Positions 1 through 11,596 are shown, numbered from the stretch's first letter. The stretch is DNA of 64,000 nucleotides from Trifolium pratense (GCF_020283565.1 NC_060060.1:68309257-68373256), one strand, 5' to 3'. Program-made: numbers and translations. Notes: generated by a model not told the origin, from the sequence alone.

Positions 1-273
1 TGAGGGCTTACTTTTGGTTTGTCATCTTGCTTGTCATCCTCCAACATCGCTCAAGTTCCAACTTTCTGTGCTTCTTTCTAGGCAAATTTTTCTGCATCAA
101 AGATATTTCCATCAAATAAACAAAGAGTACATGCAACCTTATGTACATTTTATATGTAACAAAACAAACTGATCTGTATGCAGAACAAGAATGGGAAACA
201 CTTCATACCTCTCGTTCCTGCTTCCTCTTTTCCTACAATTTTAGGTCTTCAGCTTGCTGGGCACTAACCACCT
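1..273 (-). pseudogene. DEAD-box RNA helicase (DRS1/RH28-like) tail fragment, copy 1
   Basis: Two exon-like pieces read on the minus strand. The piece at about 209-273 reads VVSAQQAEDLKL, then a TAG stop, then EKRKQERE, ending at a GT donor. The piece at about 1-97 follows an AG acceptor and reads KNLPRKKHRKLE before losing frame. This basic region matches the C-terminal tail of plant DEAD-box helicase 28, the DRS1 homologue used in nucleolar 60S ribosome assembly. The helicase core is absent. A second copy at 18446-18722 has a lysine codon where this one has the stop, so the stop is specific to this copy. It runs off the window edge. Assignment is from recalled family sequence, not alignment. 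Confidence 0.55.
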
Positions 274-440
274 TATGAGAAGAACAGTCTTCCCCTTATT
301 CCAAGGATGCCTGTTAACATTCATTTCATTTCTTGAGAACAAAGCCATCGACAACAAAGTAAAAATTTACTGAAAAAAAATATTGGCATTACAAAAATTA
401 TAAGAGAGATGCATTGCAACCCTGCCACCGTGTTATGAAA
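1..440. repeat. Segmental duplication, copy of 18449-18886
   Basis: The block is collinear and nearly identical with 18449-18886, including intron sequence of the helicase fragment and the non-coding stretch after it. Similarity stops at about 441 here and 18887 there. Differences are scattered substitutions and a 2-bp indel near 402. Confidence 0.85.
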
Positions 441-1000
441 CATATTGAGGGGAAAAATCAGTGCAACATAGTTCAGAAGTCGAAAGTATTAGTAACACCA
501 AAAATGAAATCGCAATGATAAGAAAATAAAACTATAGTTCACAGACTTACCAGCCTTGGACTGAGTCTTGAAGTGCATGATCAAGGCAAATTCTTTGCAG
601 AGCCCTATTAGAAAGAAGAAGAAAAATGAAAATCAGACAATAATATTTTAGATAGAAAGATTCATCAAATGAACAGGTAGAAAAGATATGTGGCAGTTTT
701 TTGTGTGTAGAACAGCAAGTGTTCTAATATTGATAATGTTCAGAGTTAAGAAGGTTACATGTGTTGTAACAATTTGACTGAAGAATTGTTCAATGTGCTG
801 CGTTCCAGAAAACAACGATATATTTATGGTCAAGCTGCCACATCAAACAACAGAAAATTAGAACAAGAAGAGTCCATATGAATTGTTTACATAGCTCATG
901 CTTGCTTACCATATGGTTAAAGCCACTACAAAAGTCTTGGCATTATGTAGATTTCCAGTCATCATCATGAGTAGTTTCTCATACAAAACCTCCAACCTGT

Positions 1001-1058
1001 AAGAGATCCAGCCAACACAACAACTCCAGTAGTACCATCACCAATTTCATAGTCCTGA
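1001..1058 (-). pseudogene. CCT5: CCT-epsilon (TCP-1 chaperonin subunit 5) exon fragment
   Basis: The minus strand reads DYEIGDGTTGVVVLAGSLT after a plausible AG acceptor and ends at a GT donor. GDGTT is the nucleotide-binding motif of group II chaperonins, and the run DYEIGDGTTGVVV is typical of the epsilon subunit of the cytosolic CCT complex, which folds actin and tubulin. The usual downstream ALLEQAE segment is replaced by other sequence. No other CCT exon is seen nearby, so this is an isolated captured exon. The subunit assignment rests on recalled sequence. Confidence 0.6.
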
Positions 1059-1541
1059 CACAAACTCCACCATCAAATAAAAGCTGACTAATTTGCAACA
1101 TAATACAGTATTTCTTTGACAGGAATAAAATAGAAACTATAATACAAATATGTAGTTAAATTTCAGAGAATGCTACATGAGAATAGTTGATTAAGTAAAT
1201 AAGAAGATCAAAGAACATAATTGAGGTCTTCTTAGTTTCTACAACAAAATTTTATAATGCAATCAAACATCACATAGTGGGATTGCATTGAGTTAAGCCT
1301 TTTCTTTCAATAATGATTGATGTTTTAGTTCACAAATGTTTGACACGCTAATCTTATATCCAAACAGCATACATTATGACATGCTTAAGGCTACTTGAAT
1401 TCAACAATTACAAATTTTACATTGCAAAAATTGATCATCAAAGTTGAGAGATGACAATTCTATTCAAATAATAGTTTATTATTATCCCACCAAAGTTGAA
1501 AGTCATGTAATGGGAGACAAAAATTAACAACACACTCACAC
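1059..1541. other. AT-rich non-coding stretch
   Basis: No reading frame, RNA gene or repeat end recognised. Base composition and short A runs resemble intron or intergenic DNA around the gene fragments. Confidence 0.4.
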
Positions 1542-1783
1542 AGAGATTGCCACATTTTTAAAATTTACCTTCAAAAGAAGAATTTCTCAACCAATCAAAG
1601 AAGTTGCAAAGGACATGGATCTGCGGACTGCAATTGACAAAAGATTAGATATGGTTTACATACTAAACTTACATAGAGATTGCCACATTTTTAAAATTTA
1701 CCTTCAAAAGAAGAATTTCTCAACCAATCAAAGAAGTTGCAAAGGACATGGATCTGCGGACTGCAATTGACAAAAGATTAGAT
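1542..1783. repeat. Tandem duplication, 109 bp repeated with period 133
   Basis: The segment beginning agagattgccac at 1542-1650 recurs at 1675-1783 with no difference I can see. The 24 bp between the copies are unique. Identity this high implies a recent event. Confidence 0.9.
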
Positions 1784-2199
1784 AAGTTATGAAGCAAGAT
1801 TAATTTCGCCTTTTGGATTGATATTAGTATAAATGAAGAATTTACCTGCACTTATAATTGCAAATGCTTTCAAGTATTGGATCATCAAATATTGAAGCTA
1901 TTTTTTAGACCATCAATATATGAATTAAGAAACACATTTCAGAATATATTAATTAAGAATGATATTAAGAAATAGACATGAGAACATCTAAACATAGCTT
2001 TTGCCAACTTTAGTTTCATCTGTACTAAAACCGTAGAAGCCAAATAGAAGAACACATTTCATCAGCAATAAGAAGTAGAAACCAAATATAAAAAGAAGAA
2101 GAAACAGAGATATGAAAGAAGCATCGATAGAGAAGGGTTATAATTTGACTGAAACATAAGTCACACAAAAAAGATTCGGTGCAAATTAGGACATCTACA
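1784..2199. other. AT-rich non-coding stretch
   Basis: Nothing recognised on either strand. No convincing exon borders. Confidence 0.4.
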
Positions 2200-2576
2200 A
2201 AATCACAAAACAATATATAAACAATAAGCCACAAAAAACAAACATTAAATCCATGTAGAATTGCAAACATAGCTGAAAAGGCATTAGTGTGAAAATGAAA
2301 TCATGATAGGCTTGTAAAACATACTAACCCAAGTAACTTGTGCCTTTCACACCCTCTCTTTTATGCCAATTTCCAACAGACGATCATCATTTAGTTTACG
2401 GTATGCCCGTGCAAAATAAAAAATACAATGATTAGTTTTATTGGGATATCTCTAATATAAGTCGAATCGCACAATGAAATTCCAGTAACATTAAACAACA
2501 CACACTAATTAAAAGGAAAACATTTTAGTTTAAGAGTAGAAGCATTGTTTTCGAATCAAACATCGTCAGTTTTTAT
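2200..2576. repeat. Copy of a block also found at 16.4-16.8 kb and 14.1-14.5 kb
   Basis: This stretch matches 16423-16790 and, from about 2367, also 14150-14505. It includes an exon-like piece whose minus strand reads ARAYRKLNDDRLLAIG in the best copies. I could not assign that piece to a gene. Similarity ends abruptly at about 2576, where another element begins. Confidence 0.75.
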
Positions 2577-2825
2577 ATTGGGTCTAACTCATCCTTACAA
2601 AACCGGCTTGTAAGGTGAGGATAGCCCAGCTATATAAACGCTACATAGGCCATATCTCTAAGCAATGTGGGACTAAATCCACCCCTTCACACCCAACACA
2701 ATGAAGGTGTTGGAGGCTGCAATGAAGGCAACCCAAATGCCGCAATTAGGCGGATGGGGGCAGACCGCAATGAAGGCGGAATTTCCAACACACACCCTCA
2801 CGCTCGGGCCCAATGGGCCTGAAGC
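2577..2825 (-). mobile_element. Short dispersed element, LTR- or TRIM-like
   Basis: About 250 bp sit exactly between two duplicated blocks, and neither paralogous copy (16.8 kb, 11.6 kb) contains this sequence. The minus strand starts near gtgtgttggaaattcc and includes agtcccacattgc, tatataagc-like sequence and a palindrome around aaccgg at 2594-2613, then a run ending gagttagaccc. Sequences of this kind are widespread in legume genomes. Class (solo LTR, TRIM or MITE) is uncertain and no target-site duplication was confirmed. Confidence 0.45.
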
Positions 2826-3204
2826 ATTTCAGATGTGCGAAGAAAAAGAAAAGTCGAAGATAATCAGATGAGAGATGGATTATAATAAAAGGAGGAAAGT
2901 AAGAGATTGAAACCAAAAGGAAGTCGAAACTCAAAATTGATGCGGCGGAATGAATCAATGAGTGAGTGATGTGCAGCGGAGAAGATTCATGGTGTTTAAG
3001 TTGATTTTAGGATTTCAAGTTTAGTTTGCGTGCAAACGAATGGGAGAAGGAAAGGAAAGGGGTAGCGATTTGATTTTAGGATTTCAATTTTGTAACTTTC
3101 CAATCCAAATTATGTGAAACAGGACAACAAACATTCCAACCTATAAAATCATACATGATATCATAATTTTTTAAAAAATTTTAATGGAAAAATTAAGTTC
3201 TTCT

Positions 3205-3835
3205 TATCGTATCATAAAATAGAAAAGTTAATACCGTAACAAATAAAGAATTTCCAGGCACTGCCATTGCCCCTAAAATACAAGTGGTTAAACCAATTCA
3301 AAGAGTAAATCAAACAAATCCTCATACTCTTACCTTGATATAAGGGTGGAATACATAAGGAGAATGCGAAGATAATACCAATCTTGTAAATATCAGGGCT
3401 TTGTTCTTCAAATTTGAGGTAGATAATTTGTCCTGAAAAGAAAAATAATGACAAAATAAATATAGATCAATAGCAGAAACCACGCAAGAGTACAAAAAGG
3501 TTTAACTCGAGAGTATTGCTTACATTTAATGCTTTTTCAATTCCAGGAATGAGTGACCCAATGTGGTCTGCAAGACAGTAGGGCAAGACAACTAGTTCTT
3601 TCAAAACAGAAAAGGCACCAACCTGCAAGGACAAACTATGCTTAAAATTTTTTAGACTTAAGTTTAATGGATATCAACCAAGTTTAATGCTTAAATATTT
3701 AATTACCTTTTTTTTTGTTACATATTTAACTACCTTTGTTTTGATGGATTTCTCACGCAACTACCTACTGATAGACTTGACAATCTCTGATAGTTCTTGC
3801 TTCAACAACCAGTTAGGACTGCATTGCATGTCAGT
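3205..3835 (-). pseudogene. CAND1: CAND1 middle-region fragment, copy 2
   Basis: On the minus strand, exon-like pieces read NWLLKQELSEIVKSISR, then TAG, then LREKSIKT (about 3740-3825). Further pieces read VLKELVVLP-like sequence (3510-3630) and DKLSTSNLKFEEQ (about 3400-3430). This is the HEAT-repeat region of CAND1, the regulator that exchanges substrate receptors on cullin-RING ubiquitin ligases. The same TAG occurs in the copy at 12.5 kb, so the stop predates the duplication. A one-base difference in the KELVV exon relative to the other copy also suggests decay. Not functional. Confidence 0.7.
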
Positions 3836-3950
3836 GTTGAGAAAGTCAATTTGTGATACAGTATGAGTTATGAGGTAATAATTGTAAAAACTGGGCTTGA
3901 CTATAGAAAACTTGAATGATCGTATTGCTCATGACAAAGCTTATTATTAT

Positions 3951-3953
<3 letters not shown>

Positions 3954-4014
<61 letters not shown>
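3954..4014. repeat. (TA)n microsatellite
   Basis: About 30 uninterrupted TA dinucleotides. The paralogous position at 12740-12815 has a longer tract, so the two have diverged in length since duplication. Confidence 0.95.
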
Positions 4015-4019
<5 letters not shown>

Positions 4020-4189
4020 TTTGGAAGCATGTTCACACATAAATGGAGCTTTAGCTATCTATTAAGATCATATGCAAAAATGGGTATTCTCTTGTAACTT
4101 TAACCTAAGGAACAATGTTTAGATATAAATTTGTATAGTGCTATATGAAAGAAATGCAAATACCATTTGGAAATTCAATTTACCGCCAC

Positions 4190-4425
4190 AAATCTTCACC
4201 TCTAGCTCATAGTGGCAGTCCTCTGGGAGTTTTGTAACACAAACGGGTCTATTTTCAGGGAGTAATAACGATTTATGATTCTTGGGAGGAGCAAAGATAT
4301 CTGGAAGTGTTTTCCCAAGAAATTTGTGAAATTTAAATCAACTTCGATCTGTTTCGTAGTCCTTGGCCACCAAGTCTTACCACAAGAATAGATTTCATGA
4401 CATGCATTGCATTGAAGTCTTAGCA
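4190..4425 (-). pseudogene. Unidentified exon-like fragment
   Basis: The minus strand is open as CNACHEIYSCGKTWWPRTTK and continues to about 4310. It then appears to shift frame into KTLPDIFAPPKNHKSLLLP and LPEDCHYELEVKICGG. The sequence looks protein-coding (charged, Trp- and Cys-containing, few stops) but I do not recognise the family. It lies downstream of the PHD/Tify fragment on the same strand and may or may not belong to it. Confidence 0.35.
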
Positions 4426-4599
4426 TTATATGCTATTGAACACATGATCTCATGACACATCATAATCCATAATCTATAACCATAATCTTAATTGAAAGTA
4501 AAATTGCACATCCTTTCCTTAGGTGAAAGGAAACTACTTCCCGATAAACTTGCCAAAATGTGATTGATTTGATATATTTTAAGATAAACAAACACAATC

Positions 4600-5416
4600 A
4601 TATCACATATCTGCAAACAACACATCCACCCATTTCATATTCTGGTTCTTTATCAACCCGTGTCAACCGAATCATGATTGGCCTCGCACGTCTTCCATCA
4701 CCAGTATTATCGTTACAATTTAGACAATGCCAACCACTATCTGGTACACTGCAATCCTAAGCAGGCTGTAATTGAAACAGAAAAGACCATAATACTATAA
4801 TACCTTGTTGCCGGCATCAAAGGTAGTAAGAAACCGTGATATGCAAGCTATACCAGGTATGCAACAAACTACAATTGTCATTGTCTAATGATGCATCGGA
4901 TAACAGAGGATTTTATTAAGTGGTATAAAGAAAACATGGGGAACTAAGAATGTTGGAATATAAGAAAATATTTTATAATAACTTGATATTATGGTATCTT
5001 ATAATACATAATAAGATTAATTGATAAGAAAAAATTAAAATAAAAACAATATTAGCAAATAAATATTATGGTATGTTATAATACATATTAAGATTAATTG
5101 ATAAGAAAATATTTTATAATAACTTGATATTATGGTATCTTATATCATGAAGTGTCAATCCATTGGACGTATATATGTGGCGGTAACTGCTAACTGCAAA
5201 AGAACAAAAAGCATTCTGAGATGAAGAAAAACAGAGTAGTAAATTTAGTTATTTAACAGTCTACTCACGGTTGACGCCTAGCCGCCATTCCAGCATGGGC
5301 TTCAAACTGTGAAGGGCTTATATCAAGAAAACATTCCTTTGACATAGTAAGCCAACTCAGCACCGTCTGGTAGGCCATAAGGCATAAAAAGTAACCGGTG
5401 CAAATCATTGTCCCTG
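4600..5416 (-). pseudogene. PHD-finger/Tify transcriptional regulator fragment
   Basis: Three exon-like pieces occur in order on the minus strand. The piece at 5269-5414 reads DNDLHRLLFMPYGLPDGAEL, then after an internal deletion SPSQFEAHAGMAARRQP. The piece at about 5140-5193 continues YRHIYTSNGLTLHDI. The piece at 4605-4760 reads PDSGWHCLNCNDN and RPIMIRLTRVDKEPEYEMGG. These are the Tify-related domain and PHD-finger region of plant nuclear PHD/acyl-CoA N-acyltransferase proteins. The first piece lacks the segment normally between AYYVKG and SPSQF, and the PHD piece has a 2-bp loss before PDSGW, so the frame is broken. The acetyltransferase domain is missing. The family match is from memory of conserved motifs. 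Confidence 0.6.
4962..5150. repeat. Imperfect tandem AT-rich repeat inside the PHD/Tify fragment
   Basis: The string ttgatattatggtatctta and its surroundings recur at about 4982 and 5122, with a third partial copy near 5066. The repeat sits in intron DNA between exon-like pieces. Confidence 0.7.
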
Positions 5417-5624
5417 AAAAAAGAAAAATCCAATTCAAATTTCAAACTACAGTAGCTAAGATATTTCAGTTCACATGGAGATGCTAGTGAGAAATAGAAA
5501 ACAGCACAAGAATCCTCAACTGGAAAAAACATAAAACAAAACAACAAGAACCTTTTCTTAGTGCAACAATCAGCACTTCTCTTCTGCAGTATACCTGAGT
5601 TGTAAGTGTATGTGCTTGGCCTGC

Positions 5625-5750
5625 AAAAAAAGGTCTAGTGTGAATATACCACTCGTTTCCACTCATCAGTTGTCTGGTTCACATACATTTGCTGGTCAAA
5701 ATGATCTTGCGCACGTGAAGATGAGAAGTGGCTCGCACTTTTTATAGGTT
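5625..5750 (-). pseudogene. Unidentified exon-like fragment
   Basis: The minus strand reads KSASHFSSSRAQDHFDQQMY and continues NQTTDEWKRVVYSH, flanked by AT-rich DNA. The amino acid composition is protein-like and it lies just upstream, on the same strand, of the PHD/Tify fragment. I cannot name it. Confidence 0.3.
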
Positions 5751-8080
5751 GACTGGAACAACAAAATAAAATACGTTAGAATGGTCATCTCTTTCGTTTA
5801 ATTTAATAGTCAGCATAATTTTGTTAACACAAGAGAATTTGACAGAAAAAGACTGAACCTAGAGTTTTCTGAAATGCTATAAACAAAAGCACAAAAACTA
5901 AGTTGTTGGCAGTTGGCACTGGTGGATAATACCACAGCAAAACTCCAGTGAAAATCGAATTGCATCTCCCTTTAACAAAACCCATATGTTCAGACTTCAG
6001 AATTATGAAATACCTAATTAAGGTCAGTTTAACAAAAACCAAGTCTTAAATCCTCAAATCACTGGCAATTGAAAACCTTAGGACGAATCATGTAAGCAAA
6101 TTAAACCGGAAGTTAGGGTTTATGCTCAATACACAAGCAGATGCACCATTTCACACGATTAGTGAAGTAAGCTAAATCACAGAAGCAGCCTCAGCCCTCA
6201 GGTATAGCTCTTTCCTAAGGGGGTCCATGGAACAGAGCAATCACTAGGTGGTTAAACTTCAACACATTGACATTTTGCCACGAAGTTCTGTTACTTTTTA
6301 AATAATATTGACAGCAAAAACTACTTCTGACGAGGAAGGTTTTTCATATCCAAATGACCTCGTTTTACAAGTTGAAGTTATAGGATCTTTGGTAAAGAAG
6401 ATTAGATGAGAAATAATCTACTGAGATTATGGTTTTATAAAAAAGAATAAGCACTAGCCACTAACCCTTATATATCTTAATCCTAGAATACTAACCCTAA
6501 TTGAATAAGGAAACCAACCATAATGCTTACTGAAATTTTAACCCAGATCAAATTCAAAATCAAATCATGAAATATAACAAAAATAGACACAGTCCTGAGA
6601 CATAGCTCAAGATATCTATATTATTCTCTAAAATACAACCAAGTACTATAATTTTTTTTAATTATTCTACTACCCCCACCAAGATATAAAGCTCACTAAC
6701 CATTAAACTTGTCAGTTATTACATACAAAACACTCAAAATGGAAAATATAATATGGGCTTCACAAAACGTGACTGGAAAGGCAGATAAAGGAGGTGTAGG
6801 AGAGCTAAAACTAAGGCAGATGAGATTGGAATGATTATTAATGGTAATTTCGCAGCAACAAGAACTAAGACTTCTAGAAATCCGCCAAAAATAAAATTTG
6901 GAAGCTTTAAATTAAACAACAAAAATTAGGATGCATACTTCAGTTCAAAGCCGCTTTGTAGAAAATATGAAGGAAATTATAAAAATCTCCTATGAACAAA
7001 GGAAGACAAAAAAAATAATTAGGAATAGTAGCTAAAAGTGCTTTCCAACCCCACTCTAAAAAAGAAAACAAAACAAAAAATGCAGAGACGTGAAAAAAAA
7101 ATATGTTCTCTTGTTAATATAGAGGTATATCGGAAAAATGTTCTAGAGAGAAAGATTATAAAACTTAAAATTGTACTAGTTAACATGTCATGAAAAGAAG
7201 AAAAAAAACCTCATTTAGATGAATATATGACCAACAAGGCCAGCATCTTCAGTACCATCATTGTGTCTTACGCTGCTGCTGGCATCTGCAGATGAGACAA
7301 ATGCTCCAAACAAATAAAAATGAATATAAATACAACTTTTCAAATAACAAAAAAAACTTTGAACTTTGAAAGAATATAAAATGTAAACAAAACATGTGGT
7401 GCTGTGTTGACAATTGGCTTTTAACTACTATAAATTCATTTTATAGGAATGAGAATGCCGGTGGCACAAGTTTTTAGATCAGCAAGTTATCTGTCCTAGT
7501 AGCATGACCATTTTAAAATACAACAAAACACCCTAGTTTAGCTAAGTATAAAATCTGTCTTGTGTATATATGTATAAAAGCATGTGTTTTGTGCTTTGAC
7601 AATCAGCTAAAAGGTGCATATACATAGTTTATACTTTCATAACAAATTTGAATAAACAATAGTTAATAATAAGTAAACATAAAAAACCCTGAGCAGGATT
7701 TAACATCTTACTGTGTTCCCAGTAGAAATTGCCAAGAGCCGTCCAAAAATATAAACTGAAAAACCAACCAAATTTACTGGCAGATATTAATAATAGAGCA
7801 AAAACCCTTAATTAACATCTTATTTTATCAATATAAACAAAAGTCCTTCGAGAGAACCAGATTCTTAAGATTACCAAGGGTAGTAGTGATGTGCAAATCT
7901 CTACAACATGTGACATGGTATGACTATAAGTAAAGGAAAAGGATGCTTTGCGTTTCTTTAAGAAATATAAATCTAAAAATGTAAAATGAAAGTGACAGAT
8001 ATAAGAGTTGTTTTTGGAAAATTTCTTGTTTTCTTGAATTGGTACGTATCAGATTGCAGGTGAGAGACCAAAAGGTACAA
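5751..8080. other. AT-rich non-coding region
   Basis: I find no recognisable gene. A short minus-strand open piece at about 7215-7285 (reading DASSSVRHNDGTEDAGLVGH) may be an exon remnant but has no identifiable family. Otherwise there are A-rich tracts only. Confidence 0.4.
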
Positions 8081-8200
8081 ACTGGATAATCTAAATGCAT
8101 ACATTAGAGATAAATGCAGATGAGAGAGAATGGAAGTTGGTAAAGGCAGAATGAGTCGGATATAAGGACAGATGGGTTGGTAAGTTTGAAGGACTTACTT

Positions 8201-8829
8201 TGCCAGTAATTCCTTTTATCAACTGTGGTGAGAGAATGGAAGGATTAGATTGTGCAAGGGATTGGGTAGAAACTTCAGCATTCAGCAACAACTGTCTTCA
8301 AAGCAATGCTAGCAGTGTCCCGATGTTGATCCTTCACGTTAAGTATTTTGTCACACAGTTGACTGCTCATTTCGACAACCCTTGGCTCATTCATCTTCCT
8401 GACTAACGGAGCAAGGCTGCAAATTATAACAAAAAGAATTAAAACAACACTTAATCTGTAATGTGGAGAGTGATTTGATAATATAATATAAAAAGATATA
8501 TGTACCATTTGACAGCAAGTCCAGAAACATCACTAGCAGCATGTCAAGTTGTTGTATGATGATATTTTTCAATTTAAGTTCGAGATCAGAATCGGCCCTA
8601 AAAGTGGGTTTGGTCAACTGACTAACCAGATCAGAAGTGACCATTTATCTCTGATCTTTATCCTTCCCAATCATCTGTGTCTGAGAATCATTGTATGGTT
8701 AGGTTATGTTGTGGCACAAACAAGTAAATAGTCGATAATAAGATTTCTTCGCACACAAAAACAATCATAAAGTACCTTACCTTTCCAAGTATCCTGGGCA
8801 AAGCTAGGTTGGCCATGTTTGCAGTGGCA
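8201..8829 (-). pseudogene. CAND1: CAND1 N-terminal exons 1-3, disabled
   Basis: Exon 1 (about 8785-8829) reads MANLALPRILGK and ends at GTAAGG. Exon 2 (about 8500-8693) reads MIGKDKDQR, a TAA stop, then MVTSDLVSQLTKPTFRADSD and IIIQQLD, after which one base is missing and the AASDVSGLAVK sequence continues in another frame. Exon 3 (8201-8418) reads LAPLVRKMNEPRVVEM and DQHRDTASIALKTVVAE. A 7-bp tandem duplication (tgctgaa twice) then shifts VSTQSLAQS out of frame. CAND1 binds cullin-RBX1 and is normally about 1,200 residues, and only about the first 130 are represented here. Splice sites are intact, so this is a genomic copy, not a retrocopy. Three independent lesions show it is dead. Confidence 0.8.
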
Positions 8830-8854
8830 CTATTGTTGTATGAGTAATGTGGAA

Positions 8855-8880
8855 TGTTGTTAGTTAGTTAGTTAGTTAGG
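8855..8880. repeat. (GTTA)n microsatellite
   Basis: Four to five tandem gtta(g) units upstream of the CAND1 exon 1 fragment. Minor. Confidence 0.8.
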
Positions 8881-9039
8881 GAATCTGAGAAGCAACAAAC
8901 AGACAAATAAACAAACAAACAAGTTGAATTGAAAATAATCATTCATAAAAAAGACTTTGATTGGAGATTTATACGTAACATAACATATCATCATAATCAG
9001 AAACAAATAAAGTGAAGATTTATTGATTAATTTGATTTT

Positions 9040-9217
9040 TATTATACATCGGAGAATGGAATGTATCGGAGAAAGAGAGATAGAAGTGCAACCCTACGGC
9101 GAACATGGAACAGGGAAGTGGAGAAGAGATTTGAGGTTTGCAATCGGTGGTTGTTAAAGGAGACAGTGGTTTTGAGTCTAGGGTTTCCATTGTTGAGTCC
9201 ACCATCTCTCGGCGCAC
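9040..9217 (-). pseudogene. Possible N-terminal exon of an unknown gene
   Basis: A minus-strand frame starts MRREMVDSTMETLDSKPLSP and runs about 60 codons through Ser/Pro/Thr-rich sequence. The region is less AT-rich than its surroundings, as in plant first exons. No family recognised. It could be the 5' end of a captured gene upstream of the CAND1 fragment. Confidence 0.3.
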
Positions 9218-9277
9218 GAGGAACAGAATTTTGCAGTTACACAGTGCGGCGGGAGTAAGCTGTTAAACATTAAACAA

Positions 9278-9385
9278 AGAAAATTTGAAGTCCAAATAAC
9301 ACGGTCGAATTAAAAACAACATTTTAAATGATTTGAATCAAAACAAGTAAAAGAAAATTTGAAGTCCAAATAACACAGTCAAATA
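9278..9385. repeat. Short direct repeat
   Basis: The string gaaaatttgaagtccaaata occurs at about 9279 and 9353, followed each time by acac(g/a)gtc(g/a)aat. Confidence 0.8.
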
Positions 9386-9609
9386 TGATTCAATTTTGAA
9401 TATACATTTATCCTCTTCAAACTTTCAATATATTTGAAATTATTTAATCACAGTATTTATTAGTTAGTTCACCGAAATTAAAAACATTACTCTAAAATGC
9501 AACGCAAATGAGCAGCGACAAAATAATGACATTGAAAATAAGAAGAGTATATTTAACAGAGCTAAGGATCTATATTTAACATGCCTCCGATGCATAACTA
9601 AGGAAAATA

Positions 9610-10740
9610 CCTCATTCCCTTCGGTTGTCCCTACCACCAAGTTTTCAAGTGCATTTATTTCTGTTTGGTACTTCCCCTCATGTGCCTTAAAAATATGGTT
9701 TTGCTTCAGATAGGCAGCACATTAAATTAGTCATTGTTCAATAGAATTATAAAACGATCACTTTTTTGCAAAAAAAATGCCATAAAGAATGTTAAACGTA
9801 CACTTTCCTTGCTTTCTGCTTGATTTGAAACGCGTAACTCAATTACTTGCAGAATTTTCCTCATCAGGCATGCTGTAGTTGAGCCTAAACATTGTAAATA
9901 AATGGGAAATTCAAAGACTACTCAGTGACGCAATCAAATTTAAATTTAATTTTTTTTTATAACAATTTAAATTTTATTTTGCTACATAAGAAATAGATTA
10001 TGATAAGGCTACCTGAGTTAGAGGGTATATCTATTTCTGTATTAACTTCTAAGAAAGTTTTCAACATTTATATCACTCCCTAAAATAATAAAAGGTTATA
10101 AATTTGATTGTGTTAGAATAAAAAAGATAAATGAAAAACAAAAACCTGAATAAGAAGTAGTCTGTTAATAAAAAAGCGGATATATCTAAATTAGAAAACC
10201 CGAATTAGACGGTATATCCGATTCTTCAGCATTAGTTGCGCATATCATTTGGTTCCAGTCATGATGATTAATCAATGTAATATCGACATCTGTACGATAA
10301 GAATGTTATTTTTGACTAAAAAAAAGATACTTAAAGAAGATAGGTTAAAAACTTATATTTACAATTATATGTTTCAATAAAGAACTTATTTTTTCTATCT
10401 GCTGGTTATGTCAGATAGGAAAAGTTATTATAAACAACTAGATAATAGTCATAAGAGTTGATATTGCATCTAATATAGCAGTCGGTGGTTTTTTAAACAG
10501 AGTACAAATATTTTTAATGATATAATCAGTTCCATTCTGTTTAGTTATGATTTTAATAAAACAATAGCATATTCAAACATAATTACCTTAGAATGCAATA
10601 TGACGTGGTTTGATAGATTCCACATTCCGCCTAAACGAAGCTCTTAGTGAACATCTTGCACGATGAATAAATGTACCATTATGTACTGTATATTTCCCTG
10701 CCTTCAATGAATTTGTTGTCAGTGATGATTTTGCTGTAGA
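9610..10740 (-). pseudogene. Multi-exon fragment of an unidentified, possibly coiled-coil protein
   Basis: Exon-like pieces with AG/GT borders lie on the minus strand. The piece at 10593-10735 reads SSLTTNSLKAGKYTVHNGTF and ends IKPRHIAF-stop. Pieces at about 10200-10300 and 9995-10030 both end in IDIPSNSG, suggesting an internal duplication. The piece at 9801-9887 reads ACLMRKILQVIELRVSNQAE. The piece at about 9613-9690 reads HEGKYQTEINALENLVVGTT. The last two are heptad-like and glutamate-rich, as in a kinesin stalk or similar coiled coil, but I cannot assign a gene. Several pieces lack clear frame continuity. Confidence 0.35.
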
Positions 10741-11204
10741 ACAATGCTTTTTTAAAGATGAAGAACCAACTGAAGATATACAAAATCAAATTCAAAAACT
10801 CTAACTTAATTTCTTTCATAGAAGGCTAATTATATTCTGATAGTGAAAAATAACCATGCTGCAAAAACAGGGCAGATTTGGTTCAAAGCACAATTGCTAT
10901 AAAACAGACACAACCAACACACTTCATGATGCAAAAAAAAAGGTACGTCCAAAATCACTACAGCAGGTTGAAATAGCAGTTGCAGAAGTATATTTCAATT
11001 AATAATAATTACAATACTATAAAAAATTGCATTTAAATTGATTCATTACCGTTACCTATGCAATATCATTTAAAGGAATTCTGCTCGCTGATCCAATAAC
11101 ACCATGCTCTCCTTGACTCCCAGGAATGGGTTTAGTCACCATATATTTCATAAAAACAAAATCAAAGATCCCCAAATTCATAATTAAAAAAATGTGAATA
11201 TTAA

Positions 11205-11310
11205 TTAGGAGACAACATTAGAAAATATTCAATTAAAGAGAATGAATATTCAATTAATATTCAACATTAGAAAACATTAGAAAATATTAAATTAAAGAGA
11301 ATGAATGGGT
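11205..11310. repeat. Local direct repeat
   Basis: The string attaaagagaatgaat with flanking attagaaaatatt occurs twice, about 70 bp apart, giving a short imperfect duplication. Confidence 0.75.
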
Positions 11311-11596
11311 TTGTTTGGATATAGTCACCTGATTATTCGATAACAAATTCTATCTCTTATCATTTTTGGGAAATCTCAACCATGCTCTATCTTCCCGTTT
11401 CCTTTTACCATTTGCAACAATTAAGAAATTAGGTTTCAAATTAGAGTAGAAAGCAAATCAATAAAATGACATAACCATATGGACAACGTAAAAAGGTTTA
11501 AAAAATAGCAATTGGGGACAAAATAATGCAACAGGGAAAAAAAAGTTTGGGTCGTCGTTACCTTCATCGGTGAAGGAGAGCACGTATGAGGAGGAG

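Larger units (their letters stand above)
2823..4032. repeat. 1.2-kb segmental duplication, copy of 11597-12829
   Basis: Collinear with 11597-12829, starting at gcatttcagat and ending just after a (TA)n tract. This copy has a shorter (TA)n tract and lacks 17 bp present at about 12681-12697. It contains a CAND1 pseudogene fragment in both copies. Confidence 0.88.

Noticed and set aside
2594..2613. Palindrome around aaccgg considered as a Helitron 3' hairpin
   Set aside because: No CTRR follows at the right distance on either strand, and the sequence belongs to a dispersed element with that palindrome inside it.
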